Below, in pieces: positions 20,226-28,284 of a stretch of DNA of 54,048 nt. Position 1 is the first letter of the stretch. Each line of letters starts with the position of its first letter. The notes under the pieces are model-generated. The model did no database searches, was not told the origin of the DNA, and worked only from the letters and a program-made list of their open reading frames with translations. Position numbers and translations under genes: made by a program. The DNA comes from an uncultured Flavobacteriales bacterium (lineage in GTDB: Bacteria; Bacteroidota; Bacteroidia; Flavobacteriales_E; Vicingaceae): assembly GCA_905479915.1 (NCBI GenBank), contig CAJQOH010000041.1, positions 1-54,048 on the forward strand. Direction: 5' to 3'.

Positions 20226-21491
20226 TTAAAAATATGTTTTCACTCCTAAAAAACCACTACTACTGTAGGATGATTTAGGAACTATAAAAGCTTCTATATT
20301 ATTTGCTCCGATAAAAATATCAAAATAATTCTTTACAGATTTAGCAATTGCTAAACCTGTATTTAATTTACCATAACCACCATAAGAAAGGTGTGCTTTT
20401 GCCACAAACTTCTTATTGAAAGAATAATAAATATTAGCCGAAACGAGTGGCAAATAATTCACAAACACTTTGTGATATACTCCTAAATTAATCTTCCATT
20501 TATCATTTAATACTTTTGTATAGTTAATATTTAAAGCCATTGGTAAGGCAATTGTATAATCACTTTTTTTATTCTGAGTATAAAGACTGTTTAAAATAGA
20601 ATCTTGAGAAAGATTACTTACCAAACTATCATTTAAATCGAATAAATTATCAACTACCACACCTTCAAAATGAAACGAACTATCAGAAGCAATATCTAGA
20701 GAATTCTTATTCCAATATACAAAACCTACATCTTCTACTCCGAAATAAATTTTATCCCCATTGTGCATAAGAAGCTCTGTGAAAAAATCTCCAGAAACAC
20801 CATACCCATTAAAAGCTGATATTCCTTTTTTTGCTGTATCTGAAGCATTGTAAAGATAATTTAGATCCACATCTATTTCACGACCCAACTCTTCCGTAAA
20901 TATAGATCCCTCTGATATTGTAACAGATTGATGTTCTTGTGCCTTTATAAAAGAAAGAACAATTCCTTCCTTAGCCAATTGACCATCGAAATACTTATGG
21001 TTAATCAAACCAATGTTTAGCTTTTGATATTTAAAGTAATTAAAGTTTGTTTTCCCAACATCGATACTTTGATTAGAAAACTGCTTATTCCCATCAAATG
21101 TAAACTTGAATAAATCCGATGAAAACCGAGCATCTACATGCTCTACATGCTCTAAACCAGCAACCAATGAAATGGTTGATTTTCCGAAAATAGTATCTAA
21201 AGGAATTTCTACATTTAAATGATAGTTTAAATCCCCTCCTAACCTATTTTTATCAGACAACTTTTGATACACTCTATCTTTATCTTCTCTTTCAATTTTA
21301 CCACCAAAGATGAACTTATTCAGAAATCCATTATCAACAACAGAAGATCCATAAGTATAATTTCCTCCAACAGAAACACTTAAATGCTGGGTAGTATCTA
21401 TAAAGAATTCATTATGGTTTTGCCCTATTAAAGACAATTGCATAATAAGCATTAACAATAAAACGAGTTGGATTTTTAATACGTCAATCAT
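20226..21491 (-). CDS. Probable outer-membrane beta-barrel protein (DUF5723-like)
   Basis: A 421-residue protein with a signal peptide (LVLLLMLIMQLSLIGQ) and, after it, alternating beta strands ending in an aromatic residue (GFLGVKTYF), which is typical of outer-membrane barrels. The layout, an early GNYTYGSSVVD segment and a late block SYGGYGKLNTGLAIAKS, is like the DUF5723 proteins of Bacteroidetes, but that assignment is from memory of the family and uncertain. It starts three bases after the stop of an upstream lipoprotein gene and is followed ten bases later by kdsA. The lipoprotein/barrel pair suggests that the two products work together in the outer membrane; function unknown. Confidence 0.7.
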   Translation of the reverse strand: MIDVLKIQLVLLLMLIMQLSLIGQNHNEFFIDTTQHLSVSVGGNYTYGSSVVDNGFLNKFIFGGKIEREDKDRVYQKLSDKNRLGGDLNYHLNVEIPLDTIFGKSTISLVAGLEHVEHVDARFSSDLFKFTFDGNKQFSNQSIDVGKTNFNYFKYQKLNIGLINHKYFDGQLAKEGIVLSFIKAQEHQSVTISEGSIFTEELGREIDVDLNYLYNASDTAKKGISAFNGYGVSGDFFTELLMHNGDKIYFGVEDVGFVYWNKNSLDIASDSSFHFEGVVVDNLFDLNDSLVSNLSQDSILNSLYTQNKKSDYTIALPMALNINYTKVLNDKWKINLGVYHKVFVNYLPLVSANIYYSFNKKFVAKAHLSYGGYGKLNTGLAIAKSVKNYFDIFIGANNIEAFIVPKSSYSSSGFLGVKTYF

Positions 21492-21494
21492 CTC

Positions 21495-23090
21495 TTAATT
21501 ACCGTTTACATTATATGAAAAATCACCAACCACCTTAATATCAATCCCATATTCCTCATAAATCTTAACAAACTGGGGTTGAGCTGTAGTTGTAAAAGCC
21601 AAGTTTAACACAATGTGTTTCGCAGCATATAAACTTGTAATATCTCCTGCTGATAAAGGAATAGATAAAACAGATTCTTTTTTATTTGTAACACGTAACG
21701 CTGAATTAACAGGTGCCGATTGTATTAAATTATTAACTGTTAAATCCTGTATAAAATTCATACTTTCATCATACAGCCCCAATTGTATCACAGCATCAAA
21801 TGGATATCCATTATTAGCATAAACAAACAAAGTACCTGCTAAAATACCTCCAGCTTCACCATCTTGAGAAAGAGAAAAATCAACCGTATCTTGCAGTGTA
21901 AGATTATTAGCAATAAGAGATAATGGAAATTCTACATTTAAATTCGTCTCTAAGGAATGCTTCTTAAATACAAAATCATTTCCTCCAGAGATATTTCCAA
22001 AAGGATTTATATTTAAATTAATATCTGACAAGATTTGATTAGGAAATATTTCTATTAACTGATCTATATTCGAATTAACAGTATTCATTGCAACATTATA
22101 ACTCGAATAAGTTACCTCAGGAACTGAATTTGTTAACTGTGATCTATTCAAGTTTAAAGAGGTTCCAACACTTGAATGAGTTAAGATATTGCTAGCTCCT
22201 GTATTCGTATTACTAGTTGTAAATTGATTTAAAATTAACTGAGCATCTACCCCTATTCCATTTTTAAACTCAAGATTCACATCTACCTCTTCCAAATCTA
22301 ATGTTCCTGAAGATATCAGATTAAAAGCATTGGTATTGCTTGTTTCTGGTCCAAAATGCAACTGTTGACTACCAAAGTAACCTCTTACAAAGGAAGGCAC
22401 AACATCTATTAACGTATTATTATAGGTAATTTTTGTTCCTACCAATATTGTTACTGGACCAGTAGCGTTTGTATCAACAACTCCTAAAGCTCTAGTAACA
22501 ATGGTATTTACCTCTGTTCCAGAAGTACCCGTTAAATCTAATTCATAACCACTTATATCAATTCGCTTAATAAGATAACCACTTTGACCTGTAGTTCCTG
22601 CAGGTATCACCTCAGTCAATCTTAATGTATCTCCATTTTTTATAGCACTTGGAATTGTGTATGTAATAAGCATCTTTTCTTCTATTTCACTAAAAATTTC
22701 TACCTCAATAAAACCAGACTCAATTAATGCATAGTTTAATTCTACACCATTAGTAATATTTAAAGTCCGCTCCTCATCACTACTATAAAAAGAAGCTCCA
22801 GGATTAGATGTTGAACTAAAAGGGAATGAATATACTTCGGTAATTGTGGTATCTGGAATCTTAAATAAAGAATCCAGATCAAAAATATTAGTCTGATAAA
22901 CCAACTTTATTGATGTATCTGGATTTATTTGAACAATAGAGTCAGGAAATAAATTATCTAATGATAAGGTTGTTTTAATTAATGGTGCCAAAACATCAAC
23001 ATCCCAATTAGGCGGTTCAAAGTCTTTTCTACACGAAAAAAGTGAAATTACAATCAAACAAAAAAATAATATATTTTTCAATCTCAACAT
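21495..23090 (-). CDS. Large lipoprotein of unknown function
   Basis: A 531-residue protein with a lipoprotein signal (LFFCLIVISLFSC, lipidated cysteine at residue 20) followed by RKDFEPPNWDVDVLAPLIKT. The motif WDxDxxAPLxxxxLSLxxL after the cysteine occurs in many large Bacteroidetes lipoproteins of unknown role. The remainder is rich in beta strands and Asn/Thr/Ser and shows no enzyme motif. It is the first gene of the minus-strand operon lipoprotein - barrel - kdsA - T9SS cargo. A TAACTTTA element ends six bases before the ATG, close to the promoter consensus. I can assign no function beyond envelope lipoprotein. Confidence 0.75.
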   Translation of the reverse strand: MLRLKNILFFCLIVISLFSCRKDFEPPNWDVDVLAPLIKTTLSLDNLFPDSIVQINPDTSIKLVYQTNIFDLDSLFKIPDTTITEVYSFPFSSTSNPGASFYSSDEERTLNITNGVELNYALIESGFIEVEIFSEIEEKMLITYTIPSAIKNGDTLRLTEVIPAGTTGQSGYLIKRIDISGYELDLTGTSGTEVNTIVTRALGVVDTNATGPVTILVGTKITYNNTLIDVVPSFVRGYFGSQQLHFGPETSNTNAFNLISSGTLDLEEVDVNLEFKNGIGVDAQLILNQFTTSNTNTGASNILTHSSVGTSLNLNRSQLTNSVPEVTYSSYNVAMNTVNSNIDQLIEIFPNQILSDINLNINPFGNISGGNDFVFKKHSLETNLNVEFPLSLIANNLTLQDTVDFSLSQDGEAGGILAGTLFVYANNGYPFDAVIQLGLYDESMNFIQDLTVNNLIQSAPVNSALRVTNKKESVLSIPLSAGDITSLYAAKHIVLNLAFTTTAQPQFVKIYEEYGIDIKVVGDFSYNVNGN

Positions 23091-23182
23091 ACTCTGTAAA
23101 GTTAGTGATTTTGAGAGATTAACAACACATCGATTTAGTTAACGGTGTCTTTGAATTAACATTTTACTACGAGTTCACTTAT

Positions 23183-23190
23183 TATATTTG
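23183..23190 (+). promoter_or_regulatory. -7 promoter element next to a start codon
   Basis: TATATTTG fully matches TAnnTTTG and ends four bases before the ATG at 23195. A properly spaced TTG is not visible. Use of this element would give a leaderless mRNA. Confidence 0.4.
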
Positions 23191-23194
23191 CACT

Positions 23195-24040
23195 ATGAAG
23201 TATAGTATTTTAATTTTTAACCTGTTTATCTTCTCATCAATATTGGCTGGAGGACCCTGGTTAAACAAGAAAAAGAAAGGTTTTTTCCAAATCCAAAGTA
23301 CATTCCCAAGCGATGGCTATTCTAGACTTTTTTTAGAAAATGGCACAGAATCTATTCTTAAAAGACCTGTTTTAGATTATACTGTTCAAGCATACTTGGA
23401 ATATGGAATTTCAGATAAAATAGATGTAATTTCTGTTTTACCCTACAAATATGTAGCAACAGAAAATTCAAACAACCTACCGCAAGACCTAAATACACTA
23501 GACGCTGGAAGTTTATCAGGCTTAGGAAATTTCAAACTTGGGTTTAAACACAGGCTATTAGATAAAAAAACTAAAATGGCTGCTTCAATTCAAAGCAGTT
23601 TTAATACGGTTAATAAAGATTTGCAAAAAGGATTGGTTACAGGCTACCAAACAAATTCTATTGGTACTTATTTCCATATTGGGAGAAGCTTCAATTCAAA
23701 CCTTTACTCTTTTATAGATGCAGGATATAATTTAGTGAGCAATAACTTTAGTGATTACCTTGATGTACATTATGAAATTGGATATCAAATTAAACCGTCT
23801 TTATGGACTGCATTCACTTTGGACTTAAGAGAGTCTTTAAAAAATGGAGATTATATCAATAACAATTTACGGCAAACAGCCCTCTACACAAATAATCAAG
23901 AATATTTTGCTTTTGGAATTAAAGCTTCTTATGAATTAAAAAACAAAACTGGATTCAATGTTGCCTCATTTGGTGCTTTTAGCGGAAATTATGTAGCTAA
24001 AATTTCGACCTTTAGTATTGGAATTTATAAAAAATGGTAA
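23195..24040 (+). CDS. Predicted outer-membrane beta-barrel protein
   Basis: A 281-residue protein with a signal peptide (residues 1-18, ILAGGPW at the cut) and regularly spaced amphipathic strands, such as TVQAYLEYGISDKIDVISVLPY, then GNFKLGFKHRLL, ending with IGIYKKW, where the C-terminal aromatic residue is the barrel assembly signal. The start GGPWLNKKKKGFFQIQ recalls XagA-like proteins, described from Xanthomonas, but the match is only by eye. It stands alone between divergent or convergent genes: the lipoprotein operon upstream on the other strand and a phosphatase gene whose stop lies three bases after its own. Function unknown; possibly a channel. Confidence 0.65.
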   Translation: MKYSILIFNLFIFSSILAGGPWLNKKKKGFFQIQSTFPSDGYSRLFLENGTESILKRPVLDYTVQAYLEYGISDKIDVISVLPYKYVATENSNNLPQDLNTLDAGSLSGLGNFKLGFKHRLLDKKTKMAASIQSSFNTVNKDLQKGLVTGYQTNSIGTYFHIGRSFNSNLYSFIDAGYNLVSNNFSDYLDVHYEIGYQIKPSLWTAFTLDLRESLKNGDYINNNLRQTALYTNNQEYFAFGIKASYELKNKTGFNVASFGAFSGNYVAKISTFSIGIYKKW

Positions 24041-24043
24041 TAA

Positions 24044-25432
24044 CTACACCCTTACCCCTATCACACAAACATCATCCAGCTGCTCAATATCTCCCTTCCA
24101 GTTCTCAAACAAATCAACAAGCTTACGCTCTTGCTCTTCCATAGACTTATCTGAATTTTCAATCAACATATTTTTAAAAGGCTTGTATTTTAGTTTTTTT
24201 CCTTTAGGTCCTCCAAATTGATCTGCAAATCCATCAGAAAATATATAAATCATATCACCTTGCTCTAATTGATATTGGTGATTGGTAAAAGGAGTTAAGG
24301 ACTCATAAGAGCCAATAGGTTGTTTATCTCCTTTAATCTCATGAAGGGTTTTATTTCTTACGATATAAACAGGGTTTTTTGCTCCTGAAAAAGATAACAT
24401 TAACGTTTTAAAGTTAATAGAACACAAAGCAACATCCATTCCATCTCTAATAACATTATCATCGTCTGAATGCATGTTTACAGTCTTAAAAACTTGATTA
24501 TTTAAATAATCTAAAGCTTCTGAGGGAGAATTTACTTCTTTTTGTTTTATAGATTGATTAAATATTTTCAATCCTATCAAGCTCATGAATGCTCCAGGAA
24601 CTCCATGGCCTGTGCAATCGGCCGCACTAAAAACAACAAGCTTTTCATTCGCATCATTTTCTTTAGTAGTACTCAACTCACTAATCCAATAAAAATCTCC
24701 CGACACAATATCTTTAGGTTTAAATATGATAAAGGACTCTGGCAAGATTTTTTTGAAGACTTCTTTTGGCGGAATTAATGCACTCTGTATTCGCTTGGCG
24801 TAATTAATGCTATCTACTATTTCTGTATTTTTTTCTTGTAATTCATGTTTAGACTCTTCTAATGCAAAACGAGCTACCAACTCTTTTTTAGTCAATCTAA
24901 ACCTCATCCTAATTAATAAAATAGAAAATATAGCTACTGAAAGTGTAAGCAACCCTCCATTTACTAATATTTGATCTGGCGATAAATTGCTGTTAAAATA
25001 AAAGAAAAAGATATTCGCAATTATACTTGCGCCAACTATAAATATAGAATAATAAAGATGATAAAAAACAAACATTCCTGAACCAATAAACAGAGTCATA
25101 TAGGCCATTGTATGTTTTTGGAGGTGGGCCGCGTCCATCACACTCCACATATATGCATTCTGAATAGAGATTAATAAAACCGGAATAACCCCCATCAATT
25201 CTATCGAAATTTTAAGTTGTTTATGAAACAGTACAACAACAAAGCACACTATTGACACTGCAATTCTAAAGGTTAAGAACTCCTTCCAATATTCAAAAAT
25301 ATTAATGTAATCAGTAACGAAAAATAAAAGGTTAAACACAACAGCCACCCACAAAGTAATTTTGTGATACTTAAAAGCTGTTTTATTTAATTCAGACTTC
25401 CAAGTAGAGTTGTTATCTAAAGCTTGATTCAT
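24044..25432 (-). CDS. Membrane-anchored SpoIIE-type PP2C serine/threonine phosphatase
   Basis: A 462-residue protein. Residues 25-175 hold about six membrane helices and form a putative sensor. A linker of coiled-coil type (residues 180-220, ending SINYAKRIQSALIP) leads to the PP2C/SpoIIE domain at about 235-462. Metal-binding acids are seen in SGDFYW (Asp246), ADCTGHGVPG (Asp272) and SDGFADQ (Asp400, Asp404). Such proteins dephosphorylate anti-anti-sigma factors or other phosphoserine partners in Bacteroidetes; no partner gene is here. It lies 31 bases after xerD on the same strand and may be co-transcribed with it. Signal sensed is unknown. Confidence 0.88.
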   Translation of the reverse strand: MNQALDNNSTWKSELNKTAFKYHKITLWVAVVFNLLFFVTDYINIFEYWKEFLTFRIAVSIVCFVVVLFHKQLKISIELMGVIPVLLISIQNAYMWSVMDAAHLQKHTMAYMTLFIGSGMFVFYHLYYSIFIVGASIIANIFFFYFNSNLSPDQILVNGGLLTLSVAIFSILLIRMRFRLTKKELVARFALEESKHELQEKNTEIVDSINYAKRIQSALIPPKEVFKKILPESFIIFKPKDIVSGDFYWISELSTTKENDANEKLVVFSAADCTGHGVPGAFMSLIGLKIFNQSIKQKEVNSPSEALDYLNNQVFKTVNMHSDDDNVIRDGMDVALCSINFKTLMLSFSGAKNPVYIVRNKTLHEIKGDKQPIGSYESLTPFTNHQYQLEQGDMIYIFSDGFADQFGGPKGKKLKYKPFKNMLIENSDKSMEEQERKLVDLFENWKGDIEQLDDVCVIGVRV

Positions 25433-25463
25433 TAAAATTAATTTACTTCCAAATTAATAAAAA

Positions 25464-26369
25464 TTATTTTGCTCTTGGATGAAAATCTAAAATTGCCTGC
25501 CTCAAGTATTCTCTATCTAAATGAGTATAAATTTCTGTTGTTGTAATAGACTCATGCCCTAACATCTCTTGAACAGCCCTTAAATCTGCACCACCTTCTA
25601 CCAAATGTGTCGCAAAAGAATGTCTAAAGGTATGTGGACTAACTGTTTTAACTATACCTGCTTTTTCTGCTAACTTTTTAATGATAGTAAAAATCATCAC
25701 ACGAGTTAATTGCTTTCCTCTTCTATTTAAGAATAATATATCTTCACTATCCTTATCAATATTATTCATGTGATTTCTTTTGGTATCTATATAAATTTTA
25801 ATGTGCTTTATTGCCACACTTCCAATTGGAGCAATTCTTTCCTTATCTCCTTTTCCAATTACCACTACAAACCCCTCATTTAGCATCAATTTGGATACAC
25901 GAAGGTTAATTAATTCAGAAACACGCAATCCACAGCTATACAATGTTTCTAACATCGCTTTATTTCGCTCTCCCTCATCTTTACTCAAATCAACAGCTCC
26001 TATTATTTCATTGATTTCTTCAATAGACAATACTTCTGGTAATTTTCTGCCAATTTTTGGAGATTCTAATAGTTCTGTAGGAGCCACATCAATCACATCT
26101 TCCATCAAAAGATACTTATAAAAAGCTTTTAAACCCGATAAAATACGAGCCTGAGAGCGAGCATTTAAACCTATTTCGCTTACCCATTGCAAAAAATCTT
26201 CAATTTGATTTTGCTCTACTTTTTCAGGGTTAACATCAATTTCTTGCAATTCTAAATATTGCACAAACTTTTCTACATCACGCAAATAGGCATCGATAGA
26301 ATTAGCAGATAAAGACAACTCTAACTGTAAATAACTTTTAAATCCTTTTATGGTTGGGGTCCAATTCAT
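25464..26369 (-). CDS. xerD: Site-specific tyrosine recombinase XerD
   Basis: A 301-residue recombinase that resolves chromosome dimers at dif with XerC. The N-terminal SAM-like DNA-binding domain covers residues 1-95, the catalytic domain 105-301. The catalytic set is complete: Arg149 (CGLRVSEL), Lys173 (GKGDKERI), His246 and Arg249 (HTFRHSFATHL), His272 (LGHES) and nucleophile Tyr281 (IYTH). The C-terminus LDFHPR is typical of chromosomal XerC/XerD rather than phage integrases. I chose the ATG at 26369; a GTG one codon upstream is also possible. A hairpin-forming palindrome, TCACGGTGCCCGTGA at 26369-26383, abuts the start. It is divergent from aroQ and precedes the SpoIIE phosphatase. Confidence 0.93.
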   Translation of the reverse strand: MNWTPTIKGFKSYLQLELSLSANSIDAYLRDVEKFVQYLELQEIDVNPEKVEQNQIEDFLQWVSEIGLNARSQARILSGLKAFYKYLLMEDVIDVAPTELLESPKIGRKLPEVLSIEEINEIIGAVDLSKDEGERNKAMLETLYSCGLRVSELINLRVSKLMLNEGFVVVIGKGDKERIAPIGSVAIKHIKIYIDTKRNHMNNIDKDSEDILFLNRRGKQLTRVMIFTIIKKLAEKAGIVKTVSPHTFRHSFATHLVEGGADLRAVQEMLGHESITTTEIYTHLDREYLRQAILDFHPRAK

Positions 26370-26430
26370 CACGGTGCCCGTGAAGGCAATTATTGAGTAG
26401 TTTATTCAAATTAATGTAACAACAAATATA

Positions 26431-26438
26431 TATCTTTG
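26431..26438 (+). promoter_or_regulatory. -7 promoter element of aroQ
   Basis: TATCTTTG, a full match to TAnnTTTG, lies 17 bases before the aroQ ATG at 26456. No clear TTG at -33. Confidence 0.4.
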
Positions 26439-26455
26439 CCACTCAGAATTATCTT

Positions 26456-26881
26456 ATGAAAATTTTAATTATCAACGGTCCAAATTTGAATTTACTCGGC
26501 AAACGAGAAAAATCAATTTATGGTAAAAGTTCTTTTGAAGAATATTATTCAAGCCTTAAAAATGAATTTTCCGATATCGAATTTGAATATTACCAAAGTA
26601 ATGTAGAAGGTGAGCTTATCAATAAACTGCATGAGGTTGGATTTAATTATGAGGCAATTATAATGAATGCTGGTGCTTATACGCACACTTCAATTGGTAT
26701 TGGCGATGCAATTGCAGGGATTGAAACGCCTGCAATTGAGGTTCACATTTCTAACGTTTATGCTCGCGAAGAATACAGACATCAATCTTTAATGGCAAAA
26801 AACTGCATAGGTGTTATTGCTGGAATGGGTTTAAACTCTTATCGTTTAGCCATTCTGCATTTCCTCTCATTTTTAAAATAG
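26456..26881 (+). CDS. aroQ: Type II 3-dehydroquinate dehydratase
   Basis: A 141-residue cytosolic enzyme that dehydrates 3-dehydroquinate to 3-dehydroshikimate in the shikimate pathway; type II enzymes form dodecamers. The opening INGPNLNLLGKRE at residues 6-18 is diagnostic. Catalytic residues are Arg17 and Tyr22 on the lid loop, Asn71 in NAGAYTHTS, and His97 in EVHISN; Arg108 in EYRHQS is also conserved. Length is normal. It has its own promoter, is divergent from xerD, and its stop codon is one base before the start of the following transporter gene, so the two are probably co-transcribed. Confidence 0.96.
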   Translation: MKILIINGPNLNLLGKREKSIYGKSSFEEYYSSLKNEFSDIEFEYYQSNVEGELINKLHEVGFNYEAIIMNAGAYTHTSIGIGDAIAGIETPAIEVHISNVYAREEYRHQSLMAKNCIGVIAGMGLNSYRLAILHFLSFLK

Positions 26882-26882
26882 A

Positions 26883-28067
26883 TTGAACGTACAATCAAAC
26901 ATCTGGAAACTTTATGTTATAAAAGCATCAAAATGGCTGATGCTGTTTATGCCTATTATTTGGCTGTTTTATGAAGAGAACGGACTAACTATTGCTGATT
27001 TATTTATTATTCAAAGTATTTATTCTGTAGCTATTGCACTTATTGAAATACCTTCTGGATATGTAGCAGATGTATTGGGCCGAAAAAACTCAATGATTAT
27101 AGGAATGTTTTTAGGTTTTATTGGAATGATTATCTATTCTTTTTCTTTTGGTTTTGAAGGATTTCTAGCTGCTGCGCTTTGTTTGGGAATTGGACAAAGT
27201 TTTATTTCAGGGTCTGATACTGCATTAATGTATGATTCATTAATGCAATTGAATAGAAGTAAGGAGTTTATAAAATTAGAAGGACGAACAATTTCTATGG
27301 GAAACCTTGCCGAAGCATTTGCTTTTATTGTTGGAGGTTTACTAGCCGAAATAAGTTTAAGAACTCCTTTTTATGCTCAAATTGGAATTGCATTTATTGG
27401 ATTTTTAGTTGCATTACTTTTAGTCGAACCAACAACTGAAAAACTTAAAGATGGAAGAACTAAACCATGGAAAAACATTAAAAATATTATTCGCTTCTCT
27501 TTAAAAGAAAATAAGACTTTACGTTACTACATTTTCTATTCTGCTATAATTGGAGCAGGCACTCTAACTATGGCTTGGTTTAGTCAACCATATTTTATGT
27601 CAATTGGAATTGATAACAAGTTTTACTTTGGATTACTTGGAGCGATACTAAACTTAGCTGTGGCAATTCCTTCTTTTTATGCGCACAAAATTGAAGAACA
27701 GATTAATACAAGAACAATACTTATTCTCATCCTAGTTTTAATTTGCAGCTGTTACTTTGCTTTAGGCTATAATTCCAGTTTGTGGGGTTTACTTATTTTA
27801 TTACTATTCTACATAACGAGAGGTATTGCCACACCTGTTTTAAGAGATTATATGAATAGACATATTCCATCTGAAATGAGAGCTACAGTAATGTCTATAA
27901 GAAGTTTTATCATTAGAATTGTTTTTGCTTCTACGTCTCCATTTTTTGGGTATGTTGCAGATGTTTACAGTTTACAACAAGCAATTTTACTCTCAGGAAT
28001 ATTATTCTTAATTATAGGGGGAATTTCGTTACTATTTCTACTCAGTAAAAATGTGAAATCCTATTAA
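26883..28067 (+). CDS. Major facilitator superfamily transporter
   Basis: A 394-residue inner-membrane protein with about twelve hydrophobic helices. The MFS loop 2/3 motif is seen as GYVADVLGRKNSMIIG near residues 58-73. The start is TTG at 26883, two bases after the aroQ stop; this start keeps the first segment NIWKLYVIKASKWLMLFMPI, which looks like the conserved first helix of this subgroup, whereas the next ATG would cut into it. Substrate is unknown; the sequence looks like the drug/H+ or unclassified MFS proteins common in Bacteroidetes. Linkage with aroQ does not define the cargo. Confidence 0.83.
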   Translation: MNVQSNIWKLYVIKASKWLMLFMPIIWLFYEENGLTIADLFIIQSIYSVAIALIEIPSGYVADVLGRKNSMIIGMFLGFIGMIIYSFSFGFEGFLAAALCLGIGQSFISGSDTALMYDSLMQLNRSKEFIKLEGRTISMGNLAEAFAFIVGGLLAEISLRTPFYAQIGIAFIGFLVALLLVEPTTEKLKDGRTKPWKNIKNIIRFSLKENKTLRYYIFYSAIIGAGTLTMAWFSQPYFMSIGIDNKFYFGLLGAILNLAVAIPSFYAHKIEEQINTRTILILILVLICSCYFALGYNSSLWGLLILLLFYITRGIATPVLRDYMNRHIPSEMRATVMSIRSFIIRIVFASTSPFFGYVADVYSLQQAILLSGILFLIIGGISLLFLLSKNVKSY

Positions 28068-28145
28068 CGAACTGTTGTTAATTGTTTATCCAACTACATC
28101 CTTATAACTTCTCAATACAGATTACTTTTATAGTTGTTAAACTAC

Positions 28146-28265
28146 TGTCAATTCGAGTGGTTTTTGATTTTTGTTCTCGATACATTCTGTTTGCATACTT
28201 CGATAAACTCAGCATGACAACAGAATACTCGAACTGACAAAATCAAAATTGTATCGAAAGTCAGT
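28146..28265. repeat. Intergenic imperfect inverted repeat, possible dispersed element
   Basis: Between the MFS gene and the next gene the sequence holds ACTGTCAATTCGAGTGG...TTCTCGATACA and, further right, TACTCGAACTGACAAAATC...GTATCGAAAGTCAG. Its halves are partly complementary (CTGTCAATTCGAGT against ACTCGAACTGACA; TCTCGATACA against TGTATCGAAA), and the centre reads CTTCGATAAACTCAGCATGA. Such elements recur between genes of many Flavobacteriia. It may act as a transcription terminator or be a mobile REP-like sequence. No gene lies in 28068-28284. Confidence 0.5.
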
Positions 28266-28284
28266 TATACTACTATAAATAGCA

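Noticed and set aside
20226-21491. PorP/SprF-type T9SS barrel
   Set aside because: The usual PorP/SprF sequence features were not seen, and no CHU_C cargo gene is adjacent on the same strand.
25464-26369. XerD as an integrase marking a mobile element
   Set aside because: Length, C-terminal HPR and core neighbours match the housekeeping recombinase; no att repeats, transposase or phage genes are near.
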